From the NCBI GenBank assembly GCA_964563435.1, contig CAZLXI010000004.1, positions 108,955 through 172,954 of the forward strand: DNA of 64,000 nucleotides, read 5' to 3'. Origin of the DNA: Leadbetterella sp964563435 (GTDB lineage: Bacteria; Bacteroidota; Bacteroidia; Cytophagales; Spirosomataceae). A program made the translations under genes and the position numbers. The notes under the pieces are model-generated. The model made no database searches, was not told where the DNA came from, and was given only the letters and a program-made list of their open reading frames with translations. Shown piece after piece: positions 9,215-17,763 of this stretch. The number at the start of each line of letters is the position of its first letter. Position 1 is the first letter of the stretch.

Positions 9215-10093
9215 TTATAACGAATTATAGGAATAATGTCGTTTGTACTCTACCGGGGTGCAACCCACAATATGCTTAAAATGTCTAAAGAAGTTCGACC
9301 GGTTACTGAAACCGGATTCAAAGCAAATGGCCTCGGTGGTACTATGCGTTTCTTCAATCAACATCCGTTTGGCATGGCTGATGCGTACCTCGATCAGAAA
9401 ATCCTTGAAGGTCTTCTTGGTCATCATCTTGAAGTACCTGCAAAATGATGTCACGCTGAGATTAGCCACTGATGAAATTTCGGGCAGTGTTATGTCTTCC
9501 CGGTAATGGGTAAGAATATAGTGATATAAGTCGTTGATGCGGGTAGCCTCCTCCACATTAACGTGCCGGGTGGTCCAACCCATTGAAATCTGACTCAGTT
9601 CGTTACTTTTAGCCAAAACATGAACCATGTTCATCACATACATTAAGCGATCCAGCCCTTCCACAGCCACCGACTTCCGCATGAGGTCCACCACTTTCTC
9701 CTTCGTTTCGCCATGAACCACAAAACCATGCTTCGCCCGCTCGAACAAAGCATGGACAGCAGCGGCTTCCCGTTTCTGCATAAAATCCTTACCCATAAAA
9801 TCGGGAAGAAATTGTACTACGATTGCTTCTGCAGTAATATCGGGGTTTCCCAGGAAATAGCGCGGGTTACATCGCCACATATGAGTCAGGTTCTCACCCA
9901 ATAACAGCAATTCGCCCGCGTCGAAACTGCTTATGTTGTCCCCGACAAAACGTACACCCTCGCCCCGGATGATGTAATGTAACTCGAGCTCGGGATGGTA
10001 GTGCCATACCGTGCCCAGGTTAGGCAAGATATGCTGCCTGCATAAATACGGGAATTCCGCATTTCGTGGTACAAGATGAAAGTGAGGTTTCAT
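9215..10093 (-). CDS. AraC family transcriptional regulator of the adjacent PUL
   Basis: 292 aa from the ATG at 10093 (MKPHFHLVPRN). A longer frame to 10147 adds a hydrophobic stretch absent from typical AraC proteins. An N-terminal cupin-like sensor (WHYHPELELHYIIRGEG, residues ~30-46) precedes two C-terminal helix-turn-helix motifs (ITLPEISSVANLSVTSFCRYFK and TTEAICFESGFSNRSNFFRHFK), ending CTPVEYKRHY. The gene is divergent from the SusC gene with 255 bases between starts, so it probably activates the utilisation operon in response to a sugar. Ligand unknown. Confidence 0.9.
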   Translation of the reverse strand: MKPHFHLVPRNAEFPYLCRQHILPNLGTVWHYHPELELHYIIRGEGVRFVGDNISSFDAGELLLLGENLTHMWRCNPRYFLGNPDITAEAIVVQFLPDFMGKDFMQKREAAAVHALFERAKHGFVVHGETKEKVVDLMRKSVAVEGLDRLMYVMNMVHVLAKSNELSQISMGWTTRHVNVEEATRINDLYHYILTHYREDITLPEISSVANLSVTSFCRYFKMMTKKTFKDFLIEVRISHAKRMLIEETHSTTEAICFESGFSNRSNFFRHFKHIVGCTPVEYKRHYSYNSL

Positions 10094-10348
10094 GGAATAT
10101 ACTAAATTGGATATCACAATAATAATAAAAAGTGTATACAGATTCAACAGGCAGAAAGCGTCAAAATTGATTATTTAATCTATAAATAAATGAAAATAAA
10201 TGATTTATGGTATTTGTGGCTATTTTTAAAATGATAAATTACTATACACAGATGCTAAACGGATGAACTGGAATCAGACTTTTCAGAATGAACTTTGCAC
10301 AAAATACCACCGATAGAATAAGTATTTTAATAACCTTAAATAAAATGT
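10094..10348. promoter_or_regulatory. Divergent regulatory region between AraC regulator and SusC operon
   Basis: This 255-base A/T-rich spacer holds the start regions of both divergent genes. AATAAATGA occurs twice in direct orientation 10 bases apart (10185-10193 and 10195-10203), about one helical turn, as expected of AraC-type half sites; in such A/T-rich DNA this could be chance. GAACTTTG at 10290-10297 is one base off the TAnnTTTG -7 box and has no good -33 element, which would suit an activator-dependent promoter. Confidence 0.4.
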
Positions 10349-13300
10349 ATGGTAAACCTTGATTCAAATTTTGCTCAGGGAAAAGGAAGTGTGCGGCGTA
10401 TTCTAAAATTTCCCTATACCACAGCAGCTGTTTTTACGGTATTGCTTAGTGGTTGCCTGACCGCCCATGCGGAGTTGTACGCATCATCTATATCCGGAAG
10501 CACAGTTATTCCGGAGATCCCTGGCGATCTTACGGGAAGGACCACGGAAGATCAACGGGTAGTGTCCGGAAAAGTAGTGGATGAGGAAGGAAACCCGTTA
10601 ATCGCGGTGACTGTCCGCGTAAAAGGAACATCAATCGTAGCACAAACCAGTACAGATGGTACATACCAGATAACAGTACCAGGTGGTACGGGCGTTTTAG
10701 TGTTCACTCTTGTGGGCTACAATCTTACTGAGCGTAGTGTAGACAGTCAATCTGTTGTAGATGTGATAATGGCCACCTCAATAGCCAGCCTCGAAGAGGT
10801 GGTTGTAGTGGCTTACGGAAGACAGAAAAAACTAAATGTTACGGGGTCTGTATCGACTATATCTGCGGCAGATTTGTCCAGGACGCCGGTTGCCAGCACA
10901 TCCAATCTATTGACGGGACGTATGCCCGGATTGGTTTCCGTGCAGCGTAGTGGCCAACCCGGATCTGACGCCGCGGCGTTGAATATACGTGGTTTTGGCG
11001 GGGCATTGATTATTGTAGACGGAGTTCAGGCCGATTTTAACAGTATCGATGCGAACCAGATCGAATCAGTGACTATCCTGAAAGATGGTGCCGCTTCTAT
11101 ATATGGTGCCAGAGCAGGAAACGGGGTTATTCTGGTCACAACAAAAAGGGGAAAACTGGGGAAGCCGGTTATTTCGCTCAACTCTTCCTATTCCTTTCAG
11201 GGAATAACCCGTGCTCCGCGACCGGTAAATGCAGGCCAATATGCAGAAATGGCCCGTGAACAGTGGCTTCAGAGTGGCAGGCCTGCGGCTACCGCACCCT
11301 ATACAGAGGAGGAGGTACAGAAGTTCTATGCCGGTGGTGACCCTCAATATCCTGATACAGACTGGTACAGCATTCTGACGAGAAACCAGGCCCCACAGCA
11401 GCAGCACAACGTTTCCGTGCGCGGAGGTACCGAAAACATAAAATACTTCGGGCTTGTCGGCTTCCTGGATCAACGCACCATGTGGGTGGAGAGCGATGCG
11501 AAATACCAGCGTTACAACTTCCAGTCCAATATAGATGCAAGAATCTCGGATGAGCTGAACCTGCGTTTTGATTTGTCGGGCAGATTGGAAGATCGTGACT
11601 TTTCAGCCAGGGGCTGGGGAGCCGGTGCACAGAGTACAATCTGGGCAGACTTCTGGACAACCAGCCCGGCAAGCCCCAGCGCACTTCCCGATCCCGGTAA
11701 GTTGCCCAATACATCTGTAAACTCAGGCATTTCGCCTGCAAATATTACTTCCAGCAGGCAGCTATGGGGGTATAACGATAACGACCATGAAAACCTGAAC
11801 GCCACGTTGTCGCTGGATTACAGATTTAAAGCGATCAAAGGCTTATCAGCAAAAGCATTCGTAAACTATCTGAAGGATAACGGTGCTGTGAGAACATTCA
11901 GCAAGACGTTTATGACCTACAATTATGACTACGCTTCGAATATATATACCCCGGCTGCGACCAAGGCTAATTCCAGTCTGAATATTCAGAAGGCTGACGG
12001 ACGAACGGTCACCACCCAATTGTCAGCAAATTATGAAAATACGTTTGCTGAAGCACATAATATATCTGCACTGCTTCTCTATGAATCAATGGACATTAAG
12101 AGCGATTGGGTAAGAGCGCAGCGGGAAGGTTTTCTGACCAACGAAATCGACCAGCTATTCGCAGGCAGTCGTGAAAGCATGTTGAGTGACGGTGCTGCAG
12201 AGGAAATGGGACGGGCGAGTTACATAGGCAGGTTTACGTACGATTACCAAAACCGATACCTGTTTGAAACGACGTTCCGGGCTGATGCTTCTGCAAAATT
12301 TGCAGCCAATCAGCGATGGGGATTCTTTCCGAGTGTTTCGGCGGGATGGCGGATTTCACAAGAACCCTTTCTCAGGGAAAGTGCGATAGTCGACGATTTA
12401 AAAATTAGGGCGAGCTATGGCAAATCCGGAAATGACAATGTCGGAAACTTTCAATACCTTTCCGGATATGTATTCAGTGACACCTACATTTATGAAGGAA
12501 CACGCATTGAACAAGGCATCCTAACGACCGGATTAGCAAATCCCAATCTGACATGGGAAGAGGTCGAAATTTCCAATATTGGTGTGGATTTCCGGCTATT
12601 CAACAACAAATTATATGGTGAGCTTGAAGGATTCTACAGGAACCGGACAGGAATTCCCGGCACCAGGCTGGCTACTTTACCCTCTACATTTGGTGCCGCC
12701 CTACCCCAGGAAAACATCAACAGCTTAACCAATCGCGGCTTTGAACTTTTATTGGGAACTTCAGGCAAAGCTTCGGGATTAAAATGGGATGTTTCAGGAA
12801 ATATTTCATGGACGAGGTCTAAATGGGGCCATTTTGAGGAACCTGCATACACCGACCCGGATCAGATCAGGATCAATCAACGTTCAAACAGGTGGACAGA
12901 CCTGGTATTTGGCTACCAATCTGATGGCCTGTTCACATCCATGGAAGAAATCGGGAACCTTGGGTTTGACCAGGATCAGCAAGGGAATGTCACATTACGC
13001 CCCGGGGACGTCAAATACATCGATACCAATCATGACGGAATCCTTGACTGGAGGGACCAGGTGGTCATCGGAAGGAGCGCAGACCCCCGGTGGATGCTGG
13101 GGATGAATACTAATCTCCAATATAAAGACTTCGATCTTTCACTTTTATTCCAGGGAGCACTGGATCACTATGTGGCAGTAAACCTGAATGCAATTGATGC
13201 TGTATCACCCGCTGTGCGTTATGAATTGCGCTGGACCGAACAAAACAACCGGGCTGACGCATTAGAGCCCCGTTTAGGCGGCTCGCCGTTAAACAACCAG

Positions 13301-13552
13301 ATGTCGGATTATCGTTTGAAACCGGCAAGCTACGTTCGCTTGAAGCAGGCAGCTGTGGGATATTCAATACCCACCCAATTAACCTCCAGACTAGGGATTC
13401 AAGACCTGCGCCTGTACGTTTCGGGTACCAATTTGCTGACTTTTGATCAGTTGAAGAAATTCGAACTGGATCCGGAAATGCCTTCAGGAAATGCCGGTCT
13501 CTATTACCCGCAACAGCGCACCATTTCACTGGGTATCAATTTGTCATTGTAA
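10349..13552 (+). CDS. SusC/RagA family TonB-linked outer-membrane transporter
   Basis: 1067 aa. After a long N-terminal region with a membrane-spanning signal (residues ~20-42) comes a carboxypeptidase-D-like domain (VSGKVVDEEGNPLIAVTVRVKG), the TonB-box-like LEEVVVVAYGRQKK, a plug domain (GRMPGLVSVQRSG, LNIRGFGG, VTILKDGAASIYGARAGNG) and a large barrel ending in LGINLSL. It imports an oligosaccharide bound by the SusD partner, which starts 43 bases downstream. It opens the 17-kb operon. The substrate is unknown; a rhamnose-containing glycan fits the downstream GH106 enzyme. Confidence 0.95.
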   Translation: MVNLDSNFAQGKGSVRRILKFPYTTAAVFTVLLSGCLTAHAELYASSISGSTVIPEIPGDLTGRTTEDQRVVSGKVVDEEGNPLIAVTVRVKGTSIVAQTSTDGTYQITVPGGTGVLVFTLVGYNLTERSVDSQSVVDVIMATSIASLEEVVVVAYGRQKKLNVTGSVSTISAADLSRTPVASTSNLLTGRMPGLVSVQRSGQPGSDAAALNIRGFGGALIIVDGVQADFNSIDANQIESVTILKDGAASIYGARAGNGVILVTTKRGKLGKPVISLNSSYSFQGITRAPRPVNAGQYAEMAREQWLQSGRPAATAPYTEEEVQKFYAGGDPQYPDTDWYSILTRNQAPQQQHNVSVRGGTENIKYFGLVGFLDQRTMWVESDAKYQRYNFQSNIDARISDELNLRFDLSGRLEDRDFSARGWGAGAQSTIWADFWTTSPASPSALPDPGKLPNTSVNSGISPANITSSRQLWGYNDNDHENLNATLSLDYRFKAIKGLSAKAFVNYLKDNGAVRTFSKTFMTYNYDYASNIYTPAATKANSSLNIQKADGRTVTTQLSANYENTFAEAHNISALLLYESMDIKSDWVRAQREGFLTNEIDQLFAGSRESMLSDGAAEEMGRASYIGRFTYDYQNRYLFETTFRADASAKFAANQRWGFFPSVSAGWRISQEPFLRESAIVDDLKIRASYGKSGNDNVGNFQYLSGYVFSDTYIYEGTRIEQGILTTGLANPNLTWEEVEISNIGVDFRLFNNKLYGELEGFYRNRTGIPGTRLATLPSTFGAALPQENINSLTNRGFELLLGTSGKASGLKWDVSGNISWTRSKWGHFEEPAYTDPDQIRINQRSNRWTDLVFGYQSDGLFTSMEEIGNLGFDQDQQGNVTLRPGDVKYIDTNHDGILDWRDQVVIGRSADPRWMLGMNTNLQYKDFDLSLLFQGALDHYVAVNLNAIDAVSPAVRYELRWTEQNNRADALEPRLGGSPLNNQMSDYRLKPASYVRLKQAAVGYSIPTQLTSRLGIQDLRLYVSGTNLLTFDQLKKFELDPEMPSGNAGLYYPQQRTISLGINLSL

Positions 13553-13595
13553 GTCCGATCAATATACAACAATTAACATTGTAAATCAATTAATT

Positions 13596-15374
13596 ATGAA
13601 TAAGATCCTTGGCATACTGAGCTGTTTACTGTTTTCAGTATCGTGCTCAGAAAACATATTGGATAAAGTACCCCTGAATACAATTTCAGATGCGGTCGTC
13701 TGGAATGACGAGGTATTAATGGATGCCTACTTAACGGAGTCCTGGGCAAATACGTATGTTTTTGTACATGAAGTAAATGACAATATTGTACGTGACGGAA
13801 AAGGCTGGTTTCAGATCACTTATCCCAGTAAACTGGGTGGTGAAACCAAAACCAATTGGGGCAATAATGTAAATACATTCCGAAACGGGAACCTCACCAT
13901 AAATGGCGGCATTTTTGAATGGTGGGAACGCGCCTACCGTATTATCCGTAACCTGAACGTTTTTATCGAAAAGGTTGAATCAAGTGGTGTTTCCGAAGAG
14001 TTTAAGCGATCCAGACAGGCCGAAGCCCGGTTTCTAAGGGCCTTTAATTACTTTTCAATGGTAAAACGATACGGAGGTGTTCCTTTAATTACAAAAGCAC
14101 AGCAGATTACGGATACCGAAGACGAGCTTTTTTTAGCCCGTAATAAGGAGCATGAAATTTACGATTTCGTGATTGCCGAAATCGATGCCATCCTGAATGA
14201 CCTGCCGCAAACCAAAGCACCTGTACGCTACGGAAAACCCACAAAATACTCAGCCCTGGCTTTGAAATGCAGGGCAGCACTTTACGCAGGCAGCATCGCC
14301 AGGTACGGTTCCGTACAATTGGAGGGAATCGTAGGTATAGATAACGGTAAGGCCAACGGTTATTTCCAAATCGCATATGATGCGGCAAAAGCTATCCAAT
14401 CGGCCGGACAATTCAGGCTGTATAACGAGGATGAAGACAAAAGCATGAATTTCAGAAACGTATTCCTGAGAAAAAACAACTCAGAAGTCATTTTTGCTAT
14501 TGTTCACGACAAAATCAATTCCCAGCAAGGCGGAAACGGATGGGCGTGGGACTGGATTGAGACCCCTATGCCCAACGGTGTGGGGGCAGGAAATGCGGAT
14601 GGGGTCTACCTCGAAATGGTTGAGTCATTTGAATACACGGATGGCAGATCCGGGAAACTGGACCGCGCGTCGATTGTTCAGGGCCTATGGACGCCAGAAG
14701 AATTATGGGCCGGCAAAGACCCGCGGTTCTTTGCTTCTATTTATACCCAGGGAACTACCTGGAAGGGGGGCTCTTTAAATTGTCATAATGGAATTGTCCG
14801 GGCTGACGGTACCATACAAAACACAGGTTCTTACAACAATGTGCTTGCTATCGGCATTCACCAGCACGCCAATGGCTCCGGTTTTGGAATTCTGAAGCAA
14901 CTGGATGAAAGCCATGATAACATGGTTGGCTGGGGTACGTCAAACAGCGACCTTATTGTATTTCGACTTGGAGAAGTATTGCTTAACCTTGCCGAGGCGG
15001 CCTTTGAACTCGGGCGGGCGGATGAAGCGTTGGAATCGGTAAACCTTATCAGAAACCGGGCAGGAATAACCTCATTGATATCGATAGACATGGAGAAGAT
15101 ACGTCATGAGCGAAAGGTGGAACTGGCCTTTGAAAACCATCGGTACTGGGATCTGAGACGGTGGAGAACGGCCGTAAGCGAATTGTCGAAAAACGGATCA
15201 GGCCTGAGGTATATACTGGATTACAATACCGGCAAATTCAAACTGAATATCATTGAAAAGATAGATGGTACGGTGAGTGAACCTCTATTCAGGGAACGTA
15301 ACTACTATTTACCCATTGGATTAACACGAACGGGCAACAACCCGAAGTTGAAAGAGAACCCGGGGTATGAATAA
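13596..15374 (+). CDS. SusD/RagB family surface glycan-binding lipoprotein
   Basis: 592 aa from ATG 13596, which gives a lipoprotein signal MNKILGILSCLLFSVSC with Cys as the lipidation site. TPR-like features of the family are present: RQAEARFLRAFNYFSMVKRYGGVPLI, KYSALALKCRAALYAGSIA, and a C-terminal RHERKVELAFENHRYWDLRRW, the RagB/SusD hallmark. It binds the glycan at the cell surface and caps the SusC barrel. Its stop overlaps the next start by 8 bases (ATGAATAA), implying translational coupling. Confidence 0.95.
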   Translation: MNKILGILSCLLFSVSCSENILDKVPLNTISDAVVWNDEVLMDAYLTESWANTYVFVHEVNDNIVRDGKGWFQITYPSKLGGETKTNWGNNVNTFRNGNLTINGGIFEWWERAYRIIRNLNVFIEKVESSGVSEEFKRSRQAEARFLRAFNYFSMVKRYGGVPLITKAQQITDTEDELFLARNKEHEIYDFVIAEIDAILNDLPQTKAPVRYGKPTKYSALALKCRAALYAGSIARYGSVQLEGIVGIDNGKANGYFQIAYDAAKAIQSAGQFRLYNEDEDKSMNFRNVFLRKNNSEVIFAIVHDKINSQQGGNGWAWDWIETPMPNGVGAGNADGVYLEMVESFEYTDGRSGKLDRASIVQGLWTPEELWAGKDPRFFASIYTQGTTWKGGSLNCHNGIVRADGTIQNTGSYNNVLAIGIHQHANGSGFGILKQLDESHDNMVGWGTSNSDLIVFRLGEVLLNLAEAAFELGRADEALESVNLIRNRAGITSLISIDMEKIRHERKVELAFENHRYWDLRRWRTAVSELSKNGSGLRYILDYNTGKFKLNIIEKIDGTVSEPLFRERNYYLPIGLTRTGNNPKLKENPGYE

Positions 15375-16707
15375 ATTCAAAAAAGGCATGATGATCATTC
15401 GCTGTCGATGGGCCGGCTTTGTCCTGTGTTTACTACCTTTGGGGGTAAGCTATTCACAAACGAAACCGGCCAATCCGGACCGATACATCGTTTTTTTCCT
15501 GACCAATACTACGGTACAGCAGGCGGGAGAACGCAGCACCGGTAAAGATGCAAACGGGGCCTGGTCGTTTGTGGGGGAGATCTCTCATCTGTTTGGTCCG
15601 CTCAAACCGGATAGCCCTATAAAGTATGCCTTTGGTTTGCCGGGGCCGATGCTGCTGACGCAATCGCCACAGCAGATGAGGGAACAGGTCAACCAGGCAT
15701 TTGATCTGGCAGAGCAATATAACGTTCCTGTCTATTTCCAACTGGATGATATTAATAACTATACTTCCGAATTCGGCAACGATGCCCGGCCCAAATTTTA
15801 TGAAGAGCCTGAATGGTGCGAATGGGTCCGGCAGCCTTCTGATGGGGATGCTTGGGGCGGTCAATCCTTCAGCAGGCTTCCACGTTATTGGTTCAATTGG
15901 GGTGCCTGGCGTTTCAGCCCGGCATTTCCCAACCTGGCATCTCCGGGATTTAACCGGTTTGTGAAAAAGCAGTTGGCTGACGGGATGCTGCAGGCGTTGA
16001 TCCGTCGTTATGAACTTTTGAAGGAAGCCGGTAAGGAGTACCTCTTTGCGGGTGTGGCCATCGGATGGGAAACACATATACCCGATTATTCCGCTGATAA
16101 CCCGATTTATGCGATCAAGTCCCATGCCCTGCCTTTCAGCAAGCATCAGAATGACAGTATGGCGGTTTGGGAAGCCTCTAAATATGGCTACGCGGCGCTT
16201 CACACTTTAGGCATCAACAGTTATGACAGGGAAGCTCTCTATCACGTTATCCAAAATTATTCGGCATCTCTCGCGAAGGTTGTATTCGAAGCGGGTATTC
16301 CAAAACACAAGATCTTTACCCATATTGTAGGTATCAGGTCAGCAAGGCCGGAATTGGAAACTACATTTGCTCCTCCTATATGGGTGGCCGTCAATCTGTA
16401 CAGTACGCCCGGCTTCACGATGTCGCCAGAAACCTGCCCGTATGACCTTGAAGTTATTAAATCCGAGATCAGCCGGGCTGACAGCTCCCAGAAGTATTTC
16501 GCAAATGCAGAGGGCTATGCGAGGGGATTAGATAGGGACTTTGAAACAGCAAGCGCCTACCTGAACAGCATGTTTGATCAGGGCGCTCTGATTACCACCG
16601 TTTTTGGTTGGGGCAGGGAGTCTGCAACCTCCGCATTTGCCGTGTCACACAGCCCCGATAGCCCGTTTGTTATCGCGGCAAAGGAATTATTAAAAAAAGA
16701 CAGGTAA
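15367..16707 (+). CDS. Secreted protein of unknown function, possibly a TIM-barrel glycosidase
   Basis: 446 aa with a signal peptide (hydrophobic residues ~15-30, cleavage near SYSQ). I do not recognise the family. Visible features are PVYFQLDDINNYTSEFG, many Trp residues around YWFNWGAWRFSPAFP, the acidic GVAIGWETHIPDYSAD, and alternating helix/strand segments that could form a (beta/alpha)8 barrel. The conserved-looking acids (LDD, WETH) could be catalytic. It starts inside the end of the SusD gene and lies 5 bases before the nucleoside hydrolase, so it belongs to the PUL. A role in degrading the imported or surface-bound substrate is inference. Confidence 0.6.
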   Translation: MNKFKKGMMIIRCRWAGFVLCLLPLGVSYSQTKPANPDRYIVFFLTNTTVQQAGERSTGKDANGAWSFVGEISHLFGPLKPDSPIKYAFGLPGPMLLTQSPQQMREQVNQAFDLAEQYNVPVYFQLDDINNYTSEFGNDARPKFYEEPEWCEWVRQPSDGDAWGGQSFSRLPRYWFNWGAWRFSPAFPNLASPGFNRFVKKQLADGMLQALIRRYELLKEAGKEYLFAGVAIGWETHIPDYSADNPIYAIKSHALPFSKHQNDSMAVWEASKYGYAALHTLGINSYDREALYHVIQNYSASLAKVVFEAGIPKHKIFTHIVGIRSARPELETTFAPPIWVAVNLYSTPGFTMSPETCPYDLEVIKSEISRADSSQKYFANAEGYARGLDRDFETASAYLNSMFDQGALITTVFGWGRESATSAFAVSHSPDSPFVIAAKELLKKDR

Positions 16708-16712
16708 CAGTA

Positions 16713-17762
16713 ATGAAATCAGTAAAAAGAATATCAGGATCAATAAGACGAATCATTTTCACAATTGTCTGGGTAATGTTGACGGCAGGAACACAGGCAT
16801 TCAGTCAGCCCCAAAATCAACCACCTGTTCCGGTAATTTTTGAAACGGATATGGGCAATGACGTGGACGACGCATTAGCGCTGGCCATGCTCTATCAGTA
16901 TAAAAAGCAAGGGCTTATTGACCTGAAACTCATCAGCGTCAATAAAAAAAGTCTGGCCTCGGTACAATACATCGATGTACTTAACCATCATTACGGCTAT
17001 CCGTCTACATCGATAGCGATGGCAGCATTGGGCAAAGACGGTGAACCGGAACAGAAAAATTTTGCCAACAAAGTATTTTTGTTGCGCAAAGACGGGGTTC
17101 CCGCCTTTCGGTCTGCGATTCAGCGTCATGATCAGATCGAAAGTTCCGTAACCGCGTACCGGAGAATCCTGGCCAATAGCGCCGACACCAGTGTTGTTGT
17201 TATTTCGGTAGGATTTGCAACGAACTTAGCTGCATTGCTGCAAAGTGATCCGGATACTTTGTCGCCATTGTCCGGGCATGAACTCGTTCTCAGGAAAGTT
17301 AAATTTCTAAGTATCATGGCAGGGAACTTTGCTAACCCTCCGGTTACCGAATTCAATGTGGTAACGGATGTCCCTGCCTCCCGGATCGTTTTTGAAAAAT
17401 GGCCCACTACGGTATACATCAGTCCCTTTGAGGTGGGAAGCAGCCTCCGCTTTCCGGCCTCCCATGTGGAGCGAAATTTCGGAGATCATAGGCTGAACCC
17501 GGTGGCCGAAGCCTACAAAGTATACATTCCTATGCCCTATCATCGCCAGACGTGGGATTTGACATCGGTTCTCTTCGCCGTTGAACCCGGGAATAACTAC
17601 TTCCGATTGGGTGAAGCAGGCAGGTTTTCGGTGGATGACAACGGCATCACCAGGTTTAACCCGGCCAAACAGGGTAAACACTACTGCCTTTTAGAACCGG
17701 AACATACAGACGAAAGAAGCCGAATCATCGGCCGGTACATTGAACTTACAGAAGTCCGATAA
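16713..17762 (+). CDS. Exported inosine-uridine nucleoside hydrolase-like protein
   Basis: 349 aa, signal peptide ending TAGTQAFSQ. The nucleoside hydrolase signature VIFETDMGNDVDDALAL (the Asp cluster that binds Ca2+ and ribose) is intact near residue 40, and FLSIMAGNFANPPVTEFNVVTDVPAS matches the conserved Asn/Asp loop later in the fold. Family members cleave N-ribosides, but many PUL-encoded relatives have no known substrate. It lies inside the PUL with a 5-base gap upstream and 1 base downstream, so an N-glycoside or other furanoside is a reasonable target. Confidence 0.85.
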   Translation: MKSVKRISGSIRRIIFTIVWVMLTAGTQAFSQPQNQPPVPVIFETDMGNDVDDALALAMLYQYKKQGLIDLKLISVNKKSLASVQYIDVLNHHYGYPSTSIAMAALGKDGEPEQKNFANKVFLLRKDGVPAFRSAIQRHDQIESSVTAYRRILANSADTSVVVISVGFATNLAALLQSDPDTLSPLSGHELVLRKVKFLSIMAGNFANPPVTEFNVVTDVPASRIVFEKWPTTVYISPFEVGSSLRFPASHVERNFGDHRLNPVAEAYKVYIPMPYHRQTWDLTSVLFAVEPGNNYFRLGEAGRFSVDDNGITRFNPAKQGKHYCLLEPEHTDERSRIIGRYIELTEVR

Positions 17763-17763
17763 C

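Noticed and set aside
15454..16203. 249-codon minus-strand frame
   Set aside because: Antisense within the PUL protein at 15367-16707, which has a signal peptide and operon overlaps.
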